This document shows, in pieces, positions 6,734 to 15,236 of a stretch of 64,000 nt of DNA. The translations under genes and the position numbers were made by a program. Source of the stretch: Streptomyces ochraceiscleroticus (GTDB lineage Bacteria; Actinomycetota; Actinomycetes; Streptomycetales; Streptomycetaceae); assembly GCF_000720485.1 (NCBI RefSeq), contig NZ_JOAX01000013.1:62001-126000 (forward strand), read 5' to 3'. The notes under the pieces are model-generated. The model did no database searches. It worked only from the letters and a program-made list of their open reading frames with translations, and was not told the origin of the DNA. Within the stretch, counting starts at the first letter, position 1, and every line of letters starts with the position of its first letter.

Positions 6734-9054
6734 CGCAGATGCGCGCACCGGGGTGCGGCCGCGTGGACGGCCGCGGTGTCCGGCGCCGGAGCCGGCGCGG
6801 CCACCAGGGCCAGGTCGTTGGCGTCGGTGAAGTACGGGCGGACCCGCGCGCGGGCCGCGCCCTCGCCGCGGAACGCCGACGGATGGGTGTCGATGTCCTT
6901 GCGCGCGACGATGTCCCCGCCGATCCGTCCGATCCGTACGGCCATGCCGCCCGGCAGCACCAGCCGCAGGTCCCAGAACTCCCGGTCCAGCGGCGCCGAC
7001 CCGGCCACCCGGCCGGTGAAGTCCTCGTGCGGCAGCAGTACGCAGAACCGGCCGGCGCCCAGCTCCGTCGCGGGCAGCCGCAGCACCGTCGGCCGCGCCC
7101 CGCGGCGCGTCGCCGTCACCACCGCCTCCGCCGCCGGCTCCGCGCCCAGCAGCTCGGCCTCGACGTAGGTGACCGAGGGCCCGACCGCGACCCACACCGC
7201 CTCCGCGTGCGCGGCGCGCTGCCATACGCGCAGCGCCAGCCGCCCGCCGTCGGTGGCGTACGGGATCCAGGACCGCACCGCGCCGTCGGCTACGTCCGGG
7301 GCCCGGCCGACCAGCGCGGCCCGCTCGACCATCGTGGACCGCACGGGCCGCAGCGCCCCGTCCGCGCGCCGCCGTACCCACGCCTCCCAGTGCCCCTCGG
7401 CGAGCGGCACCCGCGCCAGCCGCAGCCGGACCCGGTACGGGCCGCCGCGGCCCTCCCGTACGGGCGGCGGCAGCGGCACCCGCAGCTCCTCGGCGGAGTT
7501 GCGGCGGCGCAGTACCAGGTCGGCGGGGCCGGTCAGTCCCGCGGCGGGGAACGTCAGGACCAGCGCGCCGTCGTCGGCCACCGCGCAGCGCGCCTCGGGG
7601 CGCAGCTTGCGTGCCGTGCCGTCGGCCCGCGCGGCCGCCGCGGGCGCGACCTTCCGCAGCACACCGAGCAGCGGCCCGGCGGTCACCGGCTGCTGGAGCA
7701 GCGGGCGTGCCATCCGCCGGGCGAGCGCCTTGCCCGCGCGCAGCGCCCTGGCCTGCCCCGCGATACCGGCGTACCCGCCCAGCGCATGCGCCCCGGTGAG
7801 CTTCTTCCGCGCCTCCGGAGGAGCGCAGCACTTGCCGGTCTTCGCGACGAGGTCCTCGAAGAGCTTGACGTAGGCGTGGGCGATGGCCGAGGGCGCGTAG
7901 TCCAGCGCCTTGGCGCGCGCTGCCGCGGCCATCGCGGCCCGCCGCTCGTCGTCCGCGATCAGAGCGAGCAGCGCCGCGGCGAACTCCTCGGCGTTCCCCG
8001 GCTGGACGAGCAGCCCGTCCACCCCGTCGGAGATGATCTCGCCGGGCCCGAACGGGCAGTCCGTGGCGACCACCGGCAGCCCGGCGTGCATCGCCTCCAC
8101 GATCGTCATCCCGAAGGACTCGCCGTCCGAGGAGACCGCCGCGATCGACCCCTTGGCCCACTCCGGCTCGATCGGCGCGTGCGCGCCCATCATCGTCACC
8201 TGCTCGCACAGCCCCAGCTCATGGATGCGGGAGCGCAGCGCCCGCGCCTCGGGGCCGCGCCCGTACAGCCGCAGCCTCCAGTCGGGCCGCTGCTCCACCA
8301 CGCGGGCGAACGCGTCGATCAGCAGCCGGTAGTTCTTGATGCGGATGAGCCGGCCGGCCGCGACCACCAGCTTGTTGCGCCCCGAGGAGGGCGAGACGTC
8401 CGGCTGCGGCACCGCGTTGGGGATGCAGCGGATCTCCGTGGTGACGTCGGGCAGCGCCTCGCGGTAGATCCTGGCGTCCTGCCGGGACACCGTGACGAAG
8501 GCGTCCAGGTGGGCCACCGCCGCGTTCTGCGCCGCCCGCACCTCGGGCCGGTGCATGTCGTGGGTGAGGTGCTCCTGCCCGACGAGCAGCGCGCGGGCGG
8601 GCCCGAAGCGGGCGAGGTACACATTGATGCCGGGCCGCGTCCCGATGATCACGTCCGCGTCGGTGTCCCGCAGGTACTCCTCGATCCGCGTGTCGACCAG
8701 CGCGCTGCACCGCTTGTACGGGCCGTCGCAGGCGGGGTAGACGCGCGAGGGGTTGCCCTTCGGGTCGTGCGCCGGATCGAAGCCGGGCCGGTCCGCGCGG
8801 GCCTCGACCAGCGGCACGATCCGTACCCGCGGATGGACGGGCAGGGCCGGGGCGGCCCGGGACCTGATCATCGAGACGATCTCGACGTCGTGCCCGGCGT
8901 CCGCCAGCGCGCCGGAGAGGTTGACGGTCGAGCGGATGGTGCCGCCGATGCCGTAGAGGTTGAAAAGGAGGAAGCACACCTTTAGGCGGCGCGCTGCCCA
9001 CACAGGGGGCGGAGGACATGCCGCCGCTTCCCGGACCATGCCTGACACGACCAC
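6724..9054 (-). CDS. GT-B fold glycosyltransferase (family 4-like) with a large C-terminal extension
   Basis: This 776-residue protein is long for a GT4 enzyme (usually about 380-420). Residues about 20-400 form the glycosyltransferase: KVCFLLFNLYGIGGT at the N-terminal Rossmann fold, VAAGRLIRIKNYRLLI opening the second domain, and the donor-binding SSDGESFGMTIVEAMHAGLPVVATDCPFGP with the E-x7-E pair. Residues about 430-776 are a beta-rich region of no recognised family, possibly involved in a surface-polymer acceptor. The chosen start is GTG 9054 with GGAGAAG upstream; ATG 9039 is an alternative. It probably makes a cell-wall or capsule glycan, but donor and acceptor are unknown. Confidence 0.75.
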   Translation of the reverse strand: MVVSGMVREAAACPPPPVWAARRLKVCFLLFNLYGIGGTIRSTVNLSGALADAGHDVEIVSMIRSRAAPALPVHPRVRIVPLVEARADRPGFDPAHDPKGNPSRVYPACDGPYKRCSALVDTRIEEYLRDTDADVIIGTRPGINVYLARFGPARALLVGQEHLTHDMHRPEVRAAQNAAVAHLDAFVTVSRQDARIYREALPDVTTEIRCIPNAVPQPDVSPSSGRNKLVVAAGRLIRIKNYRLLIDAFARVVEQRPDWRLRLYGRGPEARALRSRIHELGLCEQVTMMGAHAPIEPEWAKGSIAAVSSDGESFGMTIVEAMHAGLPVVATDCPFGPGEIISDGVDGLLVQPGNAEEFAAALLALIADDERRAAMAAAARAKALDYAPSAIAHAYVKLFEDLVAKTGKCCAPPEARKKLTGAHALGGYAGIAGQARALRAGKALARRMARPLLQQPVTAGPLLGVLRKVAPAAAARADGTARKLRPEARCAVADDGALVLTFPAAGLTGPADLVLRRRNSAEELRVPLPPPVREGRGGPYRVRLRLARVPLAEGHWEAWVRRRADGALRPVRSTMVERAALVGRAPDVADGAVRSWIPYATDGGRLALRVWQRAAHAEAVWVAVGPSVTYVEAELLGAEPAAEAVVTATRRGARPTVLRLPATELGAGRFCVLLPHEDFTGRVAGSAPLDREFWDLRLVLPGGMAVRIGRIGGDIVARKDIDTHPSAFRGEGAARARVRPYFTDANDLALVAAPAPAPDTAAVHAAAPRCAHLRNG

Positions 9055-9280
9055 ATCGCCACGCTTCTCCACAGAACCGGAGAATATGACGTGAATTGAT
9101 ACTCTATGAGTTTTCGCGCGAGCGTGTCGCGAACCTGCCCCCCGAACGGCCGGTATGCATCGTGCCTGGTGGCAGGGGTGACGCGCGGCGCCGACGGGTC
9201 GCGGCGTACGCCGGGGGCTCGGGTGTTTCAGGCCGCGTCGAGGGGTGCGGGGCGATGCGCGAGTACCACCGCTCAGGGGC

Positions 9281-9850
9281 TCAGTCCCGGCCCGCGGTCT
9301 TCTCGCGGGCCCGGAGCACGGCGATGGTGCTCCGGCACCAGTCGTGATGTTCCCGCTCGAAGCCCAGGCCGCGCAGGCAGGTGAGGTACGGGCCGATGCG
9401 TTCGCCGGTGCGCAGGAACTCCGCCTCCTCCAGATCACCGCGGAGATGCCGGAGGATCTTGGTGAAGAGGTCGGTCTTCGCGGCGGCGACCGCCATCCGC
9501 TCCTCGAGCTGTGCGATCACCGGCCCGGCGTCGACCCGGTCCACGGCCTGCACCTTCACCAGCAGGTCGTCCCGGATGAAGGACGGCTTGGCGGCGGCCG
9601 CCGCGAACCGCTGCAGCTCGGCGAGGCCCGCGTCGGTGACCGTGAAGAGGCGCTTGGTGGGCCGGGTCTCCTGCACCACCTGCCGCCCGGTGACCAGCCC
9701 GTCTTTCTCCAGCCTGGTCAGCTCGGCGTACAACTGCTGCGGCTGCGCGTGCCAGAAATTGGCGACGCCGACGTCGAACGCCTTGGCCAGTTCGTAGCCG
9801 CTGTACTCGCCGTCGAGCAGCGCGGCGAGCACCGCGTGGCGGAGCGCCAT
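9281..9850 (-). CDS. PadR-family transcriptional regulator
   Basis: This 189-residue regulator has the PadR winged helix at its N-terminus (ALRHAVLAALLDGEYSGYELAKAF, then QQLYAELTRLEKDGLV and a beta-wing ending KRLFTVTDAG) followed by the helical C-terminal dimerisation domain. The start at ATG 9850 matches the usual PadR N-terminus; upstream in-frame ATGs at 9886, 9892 and 9904 give a low-complexity Lys/Gly stretch and run into the operator. It is divergent from a SnoaL-like gene, and an inverted repeat at 9895-9912 lies between them, the typical layout for autoregulation and control of the neighbour. Confidence 0.85.
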   Translation of the reverse strand: MALRHAVLAALLDGEYSGYELAKAFDVGVANFWHAQPQQLYAELTRLEKDGLVTGRQVVQETRPTKRLFTVTDAGLAELQRFAAAAAKPSFIRDDLLVKVQAVDRVDAGPVIAQLEERMAVAAAKTDLFTKILRHLRGDLEEAEFLRTGERIGPYLTCLRGLGFEREHHDWCRSTIAVLRAREKTAGRD

Positions 9851-9894
9851 CGCACCCGACCCCTTTCCCTTTCCCGAAGGCTTGTGCATCATCA

Positions 9895-9928
9895 TAGTCA
9901 TCAATCTGACTACTCATGATTCTGACTA
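9895..9928. promoter_or_regulatory. Candidate PadR operator: TAGTCA-N6-TGACTA plus a third half-site
   Basis: A perfect 6-6-6 inverted repeat (TAGTCA at 9895-9900, TGACTA at 9907-9912) is followed by another TGACTA at 9923-9928, in an AT-rich patch between the divergent PadR and SnoaL-like genes. Binding by the PadR protein is inferred from position. Confidence 0.5.
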
Positions 9929-9981
9929 TTCGCGGACCGGTCCGATGCCGACCGGCGAGCTGTCGAGAGAAGGAGCGGGGA

Positions 9982-10446
9982 ATGGTGCAGCAGACGGCGG
10001 ACCGGTTCCGGGCGGCGGTGGAGAAGGGCGACATCGGGGCGATCGAGGAGCTGTTCGCGTCGGACGTGCGGTTCTACAGCCCGGTGAAGTTCACCCCCTT
10101 CGAGGGACGTCCGATGGTGATGGGGCTCTTCGGGGTGTTGCTGCGCACGTTCGAGGACTTCCGGTACATCGGGCGCTTCGAGGGAGCGGCGGAGTCGAGC
10201 GCGCCGGCGGCGGCCGGTGACGGCGGCGGAGCGATGGACGCGAGCGTGCTCCTCTTCCGTACGACCGTGCGCGGGAAGGAGATCCACGGGATCGACCTGC
10301 TGCACTTCGACGAGGACGGACTGATCAAGGAGTTCACGGTCATGGTCCGGCCGCAGTCCGCGGTGGCAGCGCTCGGTGCCGCGGTATACGAAGGGCTGGT
10401 CGCGGACGGGCTGGTGCCGGGGCCGGACGCCGCTCCGCAGAGCTGA
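9982..10446 (+). CDS. SnoaL-like / NTF2-fold protein
   Basis: This 154-residue protein has the small cone-shaped NTF2-like fold used by SnoaL cyclases, limonene-epoxide hydrolases and ketosteroid-isomerase relatives. It opens with an ADRFRAAVEKGDIGAIEELFASDVRFYSP helix-strand unit, then a RPMVMGLFGVLLRTFEDFRYIG segment, and ends with a strand pair around GKEIHGIDLLHFDEDGLIKEFTVMVRP. The ATG at 9982 follows GAAGGAG; the frame opens earlier at 9916 without such a site. It is probably regulated by the divergent PadR protein. Substrate and catalytic status are unknown, and no steroid gene is close enough to imply a KSI role. Confidence 0.7.
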   Translation: MVQQTADRFRAAVEKGDIGAIEELFASDVRFYSPVKFTPFEGRPMVMGLFGVLLRTFEDFRYIGRFEGAAESSAPAAAGDGGGAMDASVLLFRTTVRGKEIHGIDLLHFDEDGLIKEFTVMVRPQSAVAALGAAVYEGLVADGLVPGPDAAPQS

Positions 10447-10481
10447 CGGCCGGCCCCTGGCGAAGCCGTTCGCCGACGGGC

Positions 10482-11873
10482 TCAGGCGGGTGTCCGCTCC
10501 GGGGACGGGTCCCGCGGGGCGGACGCAGTTGTTCCGCCGCCCTCGATCAGCCGGCGGATCCCGAAGGTGGCGACGGTGGCGACGGCCATCGCGGCGACCA
10601 GGAACCACAGGCCCGTCACGGCGGAGCCGGTGCGGTCGGTGATGACACCGATGCCCATCGGTCCGAAACCGCCGCCCAGGTTGCCGACCGCGTTGATCAT
10701 CGCGATGCCGGACGCGGCCTGAATGCCCGTCAGGAAGCGGGAGGGCAGCGTCCACAGGACGGGCTGGCCCGCGTAGAGGCCGACCGCGGCGAGGCTCATC
10801 AGGGCCACCTGCACCACGTGGTTGCCGACCAGCGCACTGCCCGCCAGGCCGGCCGCGCCGAGCGCCGCACACCCGGCGAGCCATGGATAGCGCGACCCGC
10901 CGCGGTCGGCGAGCTTGGGGACCACGTACAGGCCGATGGCCACGAAGACGTACGGGATCGCCGTGATGAAGCCGGTGGCCGTCGTGGACAGCCCGCCGAA
11001 GCCGTCGACGATCGTCGGCAGCCAGAAGCTCAGTCCGTAACAGCCCAGCGGGAAGCAGAGGAAGTACAGGGCGAGGGCGACGACCCGACGGTCCCGCAGC
11101 GCCCGCAGCGGACTGCCGTGCGTGGCGCCCATGGCATCGGCCTCGGCGGCGAGCTCGGCGGCGATCCATCCCCGCTCCTCCGTACTCAGCCAGCGCACGC
11201 CCTCCGGCCCGTCGGGCAGCAGGCGCAGCGTGACGAAGGCCAGTACGACGGCCGGGGCGCCCGTCGCGATGAAGATCCACTGCCAGCCGTCCAGCCCGAG
11301 CGTGCCGTGCAGCCCGCCGAGCGCGCCCATGTACGGATTGCCGAGGATGAAGGCGAGCGGCTGGGACATCATGAACCAGCCGACCATCCGGGCGCGGTAG
11401 CGGTACGGATACCACTTGGTGAGGAAGTACAGCACGCCCGGGTAGAAGCCGGCTTCGGCGAGGCCGAGCAGGAAGCGGGCGAGGTAGAACTGCCAGGTGG
11501 TGCTGACCGCCGCGGTGAGAATCGTGACCAGGCCCCAGCTCAGCATGATGCGGGTGAACCAGCGGCGCGCGCCGAACCGTTCCAGGTAGATGTTGCTGGG
11601 TATCTCGAACACCGCGTACGCGACGAAGAACGCGACCTGGCCGAGGGTGAACGCGGCGTTGGACAGGCCCAGTTCGTGCTGGAGCGTCAGTTTGGCGAAG
11701 CCGACGTTCGAGCGGTCGACATAGGCCACGAGATAGAGCAGGACAAGGAACGGCATCAGCCGCCAGGTGACCGCCTTCATCGCTTGCTTCTCCACGCGGC
11801 TCTCCACTTCGTCGGTTTGTTCGTCGTTGAACTCTGGACGCGGCGGGACCGTATCGTGCTTTGATAGCACCAT
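10482..11873 (-). CDS. MFS transporter, anion:cation symporter (sugar-acid) type
   Basis: This membrane protein of up to 463 residues has about 12 transmembrane segments. The first (MPFLVLLYLVAYVDRSNVGFAKL) carries the DRxNVG signature of the ACS family, whose members import glucarate, galactonate, tartrate or phthalate. The short loop after TM2-3 (ERFGARRWFTR) fits the MFS signature. ATG 11873 retains a charged N-terminus (TDEVESRVEKQAMKAVTWRL) that family members usually have, but lacks a good ribosome-binding site; ATG 11780 has GGAG 9 bases upstream and is the alternative. It is divergent from an IlvD/Edd-type dehydratase, suggesting import of an aldonic or aldaric acid. Confidence 0.85.
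   Translation of the reverse strand: MVLSKHDTVPPRPEFNDEQTDEVESRVEKQAMKAVTWRLMPFLVLLYLVAYVDRSNVGFAKLTLQHELGLSNAAFTLGQVAFFVAYAVFEIPSNIYLERFGARRWFTRIMLSWGLVTILTAAVSTTWQFYLARFLLGLAEAGFYPGVLYFLTKWYPYRYRARMVGWFMMSQPLAFILGNPYMGALGGLHGTLGLDGWQWIFIATGAPAVVLAFVTLRLLPDGPEGVRWLSTEERGWIAAELAAEADAMGATHGSPLRALRDRRVVALALYFLCFPLGCYGLSFWLPTIVDGFGGLSTTATGFITAIPYVFVAIGLYVVPKLADRGGSRYPWLAGCAALGAAGLAGSALVGNHVVQVALMSLAAVGLYAGQPVLWTLPSRFLTGIQAASGIAMINAVGNLGGGFGPMGIGVITDRTGSAVTGLWFLVAAMAVATVATFGIRRLIEGGGTTASAPRDPSPERTPA
11856..11870. promoter_or_regulatory. Candidate GntR operator GTGCT-TTGAT-AGCAC
   Basis: This perfect 5-5-5 inverted repeat lies in the divergent region between the transporter and dehydratase genes, overlapping the first codons if the transporter starts at 11873. 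The FCD-type GntR regulator encoded 1.9 kb downstream is the likely ligand-responsive binder. This rests on position only. Confidence 0.4.
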
Positions 11874-11936
11874 TGAAGGGGGCGGCAGGACACGGCTTGG
11901 ACACGGCCACCCCGCACCGCGTCGGAAGGACTTCAC

Positions 11937-13682
11937 ATGACCGTGAACGACCGGCAACCCGCCGGCGCCAACCCGCTCCGCTCCCGCGCCTGGTTCGGCG
12001 ACGGCGGCAAGAACGGCTTCATCGCCCGGCACTCCCTGCGCGCCATGGGCCGCGGCGGTCACAACTTCGACGGCCGCCCGGTCATCGGCATCTGTAACAC
12101 CTACTCCGAACTCACGCCCTGCAACGGCCACTTGCAGATCCTCGCGGACGCCGTGAAGCGCGGCGTACTGCAGGCCGGCGGCTTCCCGCTGGAGTTCCCC
12201 GCGATGTCGCTCGGCGAGCCGATCATGCGCCCGACGACCATGCTGTACCGCAACCTCGCCGCCATGGAGATCGAGGAGCAGATCCGCGCCAACCCCCTGG
12301 ACGCCGTCGTCCTCCTCACCGGCTGCGACAAGACCACTCCCGCGGCCCTCATGGGCGCCGCCAGCGCCGGCGTCCCCGCGCTCGTCTTCACCGGCGGGCC
12401 CACGCTCAACGGCCGCTTCCGGGGCCGCGCCGTCGGCTCCGGCACGGACGTCTGGCGGATGACCGAGGAGCTGCGCGCCGGCACTGTCACCCAGGAGGAG
12501 TTCACCGAGTTCGAGACCGCGCTCACCCGCAGCGCCGGCCACTGCATGACCATGGGCACCGCCTCCACGATGGCCTGCCTCACCGAGGCGCTCGGCATGA
12601 TGGTCCCCGGCGGCTCCGGGCTGCCCGCCGTCGACTCCCGCCGCGGCACCCTCGCCGAGGAGACCGGCATGCGCGCCGTCGAACTGGCCGGCTCCGACCT
12701 CACCCCGCAGCGCATCATGACCCGCGCCGCCTTCGAGAACGCCATCCGCATCAACGCCGCCATCGGCGGCTCCACCAACGCCGTCCTGCACCTCCTCGCC
12801 CTCGCCGGACGCCTCGGCGTCCCGCTCGCGCTGGACGACTTCGACCGCCTCGGCGCCGAACTCCCGCTGCTCATCGACCTGATGCCCTCCGGCCGCTTCC
12901 TGATGGAGGAGTTCGCGTACGCGGGCGGGCTGCCGGCCCTGATCAACGACCTCCGCGACCACCTGCACCACGACACCGTCACCGTCACCGGGCGCAGCCT
13001 GGTCGACAATTGCGCGGGCGCCGAGGTGCACGACCGCGAGGTCATCCGCCCGCTCGACCGGCCCGTCCAGCCCGCCGGCACCGGCACGGCCGTACTCCGC
13101 GGCAACCTCGCCCCCGACGGCGCGGTCATCAAGCAGTCCGCCGCCGACCCCAAGCTGCTCAGCCACACCGGGCCCGCGCTCGTCTTCGACTCGCTGGAGG
13201 ACTACCTCGCCGTCGCCGAGGACCCGGACCTCGACATCACCGCCGACACCGTCCTCGTCGTCCGCAACACCGGCCCGAGGGGCTACCCGGGCATGCCCGA
13301 GGTCGGCAACGTACAGCTCCCCAAGAAGCTGCTCGACGCGGGCGTCCGCGACCTGGTCCGCATCTCCGACGCCCGGATGTCCGGCACCGCGTACGGCACC
13401 TGCGTCCTGCACGTGGCGCCCGAGGCGGCGGTCGGCGGCCCGCTCGCCCTCGTCCGCACCGGCGACTCCGTACGCCTGGACGTGCCGGCCCGCCGCCTCG
13501 ACGTCCTGGTCGGGGACGACGAACTGGAGCGCCGCCGCGCGGCCTGGCAGCCGCCCCGCGCGCCCGCGGAACGCGGCTGGAGCTACCTCTACGACCGGCA
13601 CGTCACCCAGGCCGACACCGGCGTCGACCTGGACTTCCTGCGCGGCGCGACCGACTCCACGCCGCCCCGGCAGGCGTTCTGA
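11937..13682 (+). CDS. IlvD/Edd-family sugar-acid dehydratase
   Basis: This 581-residue [Fe-S] dehydratase removes water from an aldonic acid to give a 2-keto-3-deoxy acid. The cluster-binding cysteines are seen in GICNTYSELTPCN, in LLTGCDKTTPA and in AGHCMTMGTAST, and the late SGTAYGTCVLHVAPEA segment closes the active site. The NTYSELTPCN form resembles L-arabinonate/D-xylonate dehydratases more than the branched-chain amino-acid enzyme, and the genetic setting (ACS transporter plus GntR regulator) agrees. The ATG follows GGAAGGACTTCAC. The exact sugar acid is undecided. Confidence 0.85.
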   Translation: MTVNDRQPAGANPLRSRAWFGDGGKNGFIARHSLRAMGRGGHNFDGRPVIGICNTYSELTPCNGHLQILADAVKRGVLQAGGFPLEFPAMSLGEPIMRPTTMLYRNLAAMEIEEQIRANPLDAVVLLTGCDKTTPAALMGAASAGVPALVFTGGPTLNGRFRGRAVGSGTDVWRMTEELRAGTVTQEEFTEFETALTRSAGHCMTMGTASTMACLTEALGMMVPGGSGLPAVDSRRGTLAEETGMRAVELAGSDLTPQRIMTRAAFENAIRINAAIGGSTNAVLHLLALAGRLGVPLALDDFDRLGAELPLLIDLMPSGRFLMEEFAYAGGLPALINDLRDHLHHDTVTVTGRSLVDNCAGAEVHDREVIRPLDRPVQPAGTGTAVLRGNLAPDGAVIKQSAADPKLLSHTGPALVFDSLEDYLAVAEDPDLDITADTVLVVRNTGPRGYPGMPEVGNVQLPKKLLDAGVRDLVRISDARMSGTAYGTCVLHVAPEAAVGGPLALVRTGDSVRLDVPARRLDVLVGDDELERRRAAWQPPRAPAERGWSYLYDRHVTQADTGVDLDFLRGATDSTPPRQAF

Positions 13683-13720
13683 CCCCGTACCGCCACGTGG
13701 CACCGAAGGTGTGACAATCA

Positions 13721-13749
13721 GCGGGGCGGCCGCCGGCCGGCCGCCCCGC
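13721..13749. terminator. GC-rich hairpin after the dehydratase
   Basis: Perfect 12-base arms (GCGGGGCGGCCG and its complement) with a 5-base loop lie 38 bases after the dehydratase stop and 31 bases before the GntR gene. It may attenuate read-through into the regulator. Confidence 0.5.
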
Positions 13750-13780
13750 ACCGGCGCACACGAGAACACGGGGGAGCGGC

Positions 13781-14503
13781 GTGGAACTTCAGGGCCTGCA
13801 CGGGCAGGTGGTCGACCGCATCGGCCGGTCGCTCGCCGCGGACGAGATCCGGGCGGGCGAGGTGCTGCGCCTTGAAGACGTACAGGAACGGTACGGCGTC
13901 TCGCGCACGGTCGCCCGCGAGGCCGTCCGCGTCCTGGAGTCCAAGCGGGTCGTCACCAGCCGCCCCCGCGTCGGCATCACCGTACGCCCGCTCACCGAGT
14001 GGAACCTCTACGACCCGCAGATCATCCGCTGGCGGCTCGCGTCGCCCCAGCGCGAGGCCCAGCTGCGCGAACTGGCCGAGCTGCGGGCCGCCGTCGAACC
14101 GTCCGCCGCCGCGCTCGCCGCGTCCGGCGCGGCGCCCGGCGTCCGCGCCGCGCTGACCGAGCACGCCGGCGCCATGGCGGACGCCGCCCGGGCCAACGAC
14201 CGCGCACGCTTCGTCGCGGCGGACGCGGCCTTCCACCGCGCGCTGCTCACAGCCTCGGGCAACGGCATGTTCGCGCAGCTCGCCGAGGTCACGGAGGAAC
14301 TGCTGACGGCCCGCCGCGACCTCGCCCTGATGCCCCCCGACATCGACATGTCGGCCGTCCACCGCCACCAGGAAGTAGCCACCGCGGTAGCCGCGGGCCA
14401 CCCCACCGAAGCCGCCCAGGCCGTCGCACGCCTCGTCAACGAGGCCCACAACGAGGTGGAACGCCTACTGGAGGGCGGGGGACCGTGCGCCTACCGGACC
14501 TGA
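13781..14503 (+). CDS. GntR-family regulator, FCD (FadR) subfamily
   Basis: This 240-residue regulator has an N-terminal GntR winged helix (LQGLHGQVVDRIGRSLAADEI, then RLEDVQERYGVSRTVAREAVRVLESKRVV) and a C-terminal all-helical FCD domain. The FCD metal/ligand-binding positions Asp (AADAAFHRALL) and His (FHRALL, SAVHRHQEV) are present. GTG 13781 has GGGGGAG upstream. It follows the sugar-acid dehydratase and probably represses the divergent transporter/dehydratase pair, released by the sugar acid or its keto-deoxy product. Confidence 0.88.
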   Translation: MELQGLHGQVVDRIGRSLAADEIRAGEVLRLEDVQERYGVSRTVAREAVRVLESKRVVTSRPRVGITVRPLTEWNLYDPQIIRWRLASPQREAQLRELAELRAAVEPSAAALAASGAAPGVRAALTEHAGAMADAARANDRARFVAADAAFHRALLTASGNGMFAQLAEVTEELLTARRDLALMPPDIDMSAVHRHQEVATAVAAGHPTEAAQAVARLVNEAHNEVERLLEGGGPCAYRT

Positions 14504-14559
14504 ACCGCACGTGAACCGCGCGGTGCAGGGGCCGGGGAAGCGCAGTCGCCGGGCGCAGC

Positions 14560-14805
14560 TCAGAAATACACGATGCGCACAACAGTGACCGTCAGCACGC
14601 TTTCGCTGACGTAGTAGCGGATGACGACGCCGGCGATGGTGGCTTCTCGGCGTTCGCGTTCCTTTTTTATTGCTGCGGAGCCGTGGCCGTACGGGTCGTC
14701 GGCGAGGCGGCGCATGCCCGCGTCGAAGCGGGTGCGCAGGGCGGTGTCCATGGAATCGCGGGCTTGGTCGGCAGGGGGTGCGTACTGGAGGCGGCGGCGG
14801 GTCAC
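14560..14805 (-). CDS. RelE/ParE-superfamily toxin-like protein
   Basis: This 81-residue basic protein ends with a strand-rich RelE-like core: RFDAGMRRLADDPYGHGSAAIKK, then REATIAGVVIRYYVSESVLTVTVVRIVY. The GTG start overlaps the upstream antitoxin stop by 4 bases (GTGA), the classical translational coupling of toxin-antitoxin operons. RelE relatives cleave mRNA on the ribosome and ParE relatives poison gyrase; the few conserved residues here do not decide between them. The protein is short for the family but has no visible frameshift. Confidence 0.65.
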   Translation of the reverse strand: MTRRRLQYAPPADQARDSMDTALRTRFDAGMRRLADDPYGHGSAAIKKERERREATIAGVVIRYYVSESVLTVTVVRIVYF

Positions 14806-15077
14806 GCCACCTCCGGCCGGCTGTCGTCGGCCGGTACGGCACCGATGTCCTCGCCACGCTCCAGGCGCTCGAAGAGCTCCTGGTCCTCGAGGTCGGCGCC
14901 GGTGCCGCCCAGGGCCCACCGGGCCAGTCTGGCGGGCAGCTCGCCGGCCGGGACGTGCGGGATCTCCTGGTCGAACGCGCGCGCCTGCTCCTCATCGAGG
15001 ACGGCGCGGATACCGGCGATGGTGCCCGGCAGCTCCACCAGCTCTCCGCCGATCACCGTCTTCAACGTCGCCTCCAC
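14802..15077 (-). CDS. Antitoxin-like partner of the RelE-type toxin
   Basis: This 91-residue acidic protein is encoded directly upstream of the toxin-like gene and overlaps it by 4 bases. GTG 15077 follows a perfect AGGAGG with good spacing. The sequence (LPGTIAGIRAVLDEEQARAFDQEIPHVPAGELPARLARWAL) resembles the short DUF6247-like proteins often found beside RelE-like genes in actinomycetes. The acidic C-terminus (DQELFERLERGEDIGAVPADD) could wrap the basic toxin. No DNA-binding motif is obvious, so how the operon is autoregulated is unclear. Confidence 0.6.
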   Translation of the reverse strand: MEATLKTVIGGELVELPGTIAGIRAVLDEEQARAFDQEIPHVPAGELPARLARWALGGTGADLEDQELFERLERGEDIGAVPADDSRPEVA

Positions 15078-15175
15078 GGCCGGCCTCCTCGCGCGACCAC
15101 CTCGCGCCACCGACCACCGTACGCCCACCGGGCCCCGTCGTGTCCCGCGTACCGAAAACACCCGCCGAACCGACA

Positions 15176-15198
15176 GTGGGCCCGCGGCGCGGGCCCAC
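15176..15198. terminator. Hairpin downstream of the CBS-domain gene
   Basis: Perfect 10-base arms (GTGGGCCCGC and its complement) with a GGC loop lie 39 bases past the stop of the minus-strand CBS gene. Confidence 0.45.
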
Positions 15199-15236
15199 GA
15201 CGGATGGTGGACGAGGGCTGGTCAGCGCTGTGGTGA

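Noticed and set aside
9982..10446. SnoaL-like protein as ketosteroid isomerase of the steroid pathway
   Set aside because: It lies over 20 kb from the steroid cluster, is controlled by its own PadR, and lacks a distinctive KSI active-site pattern.
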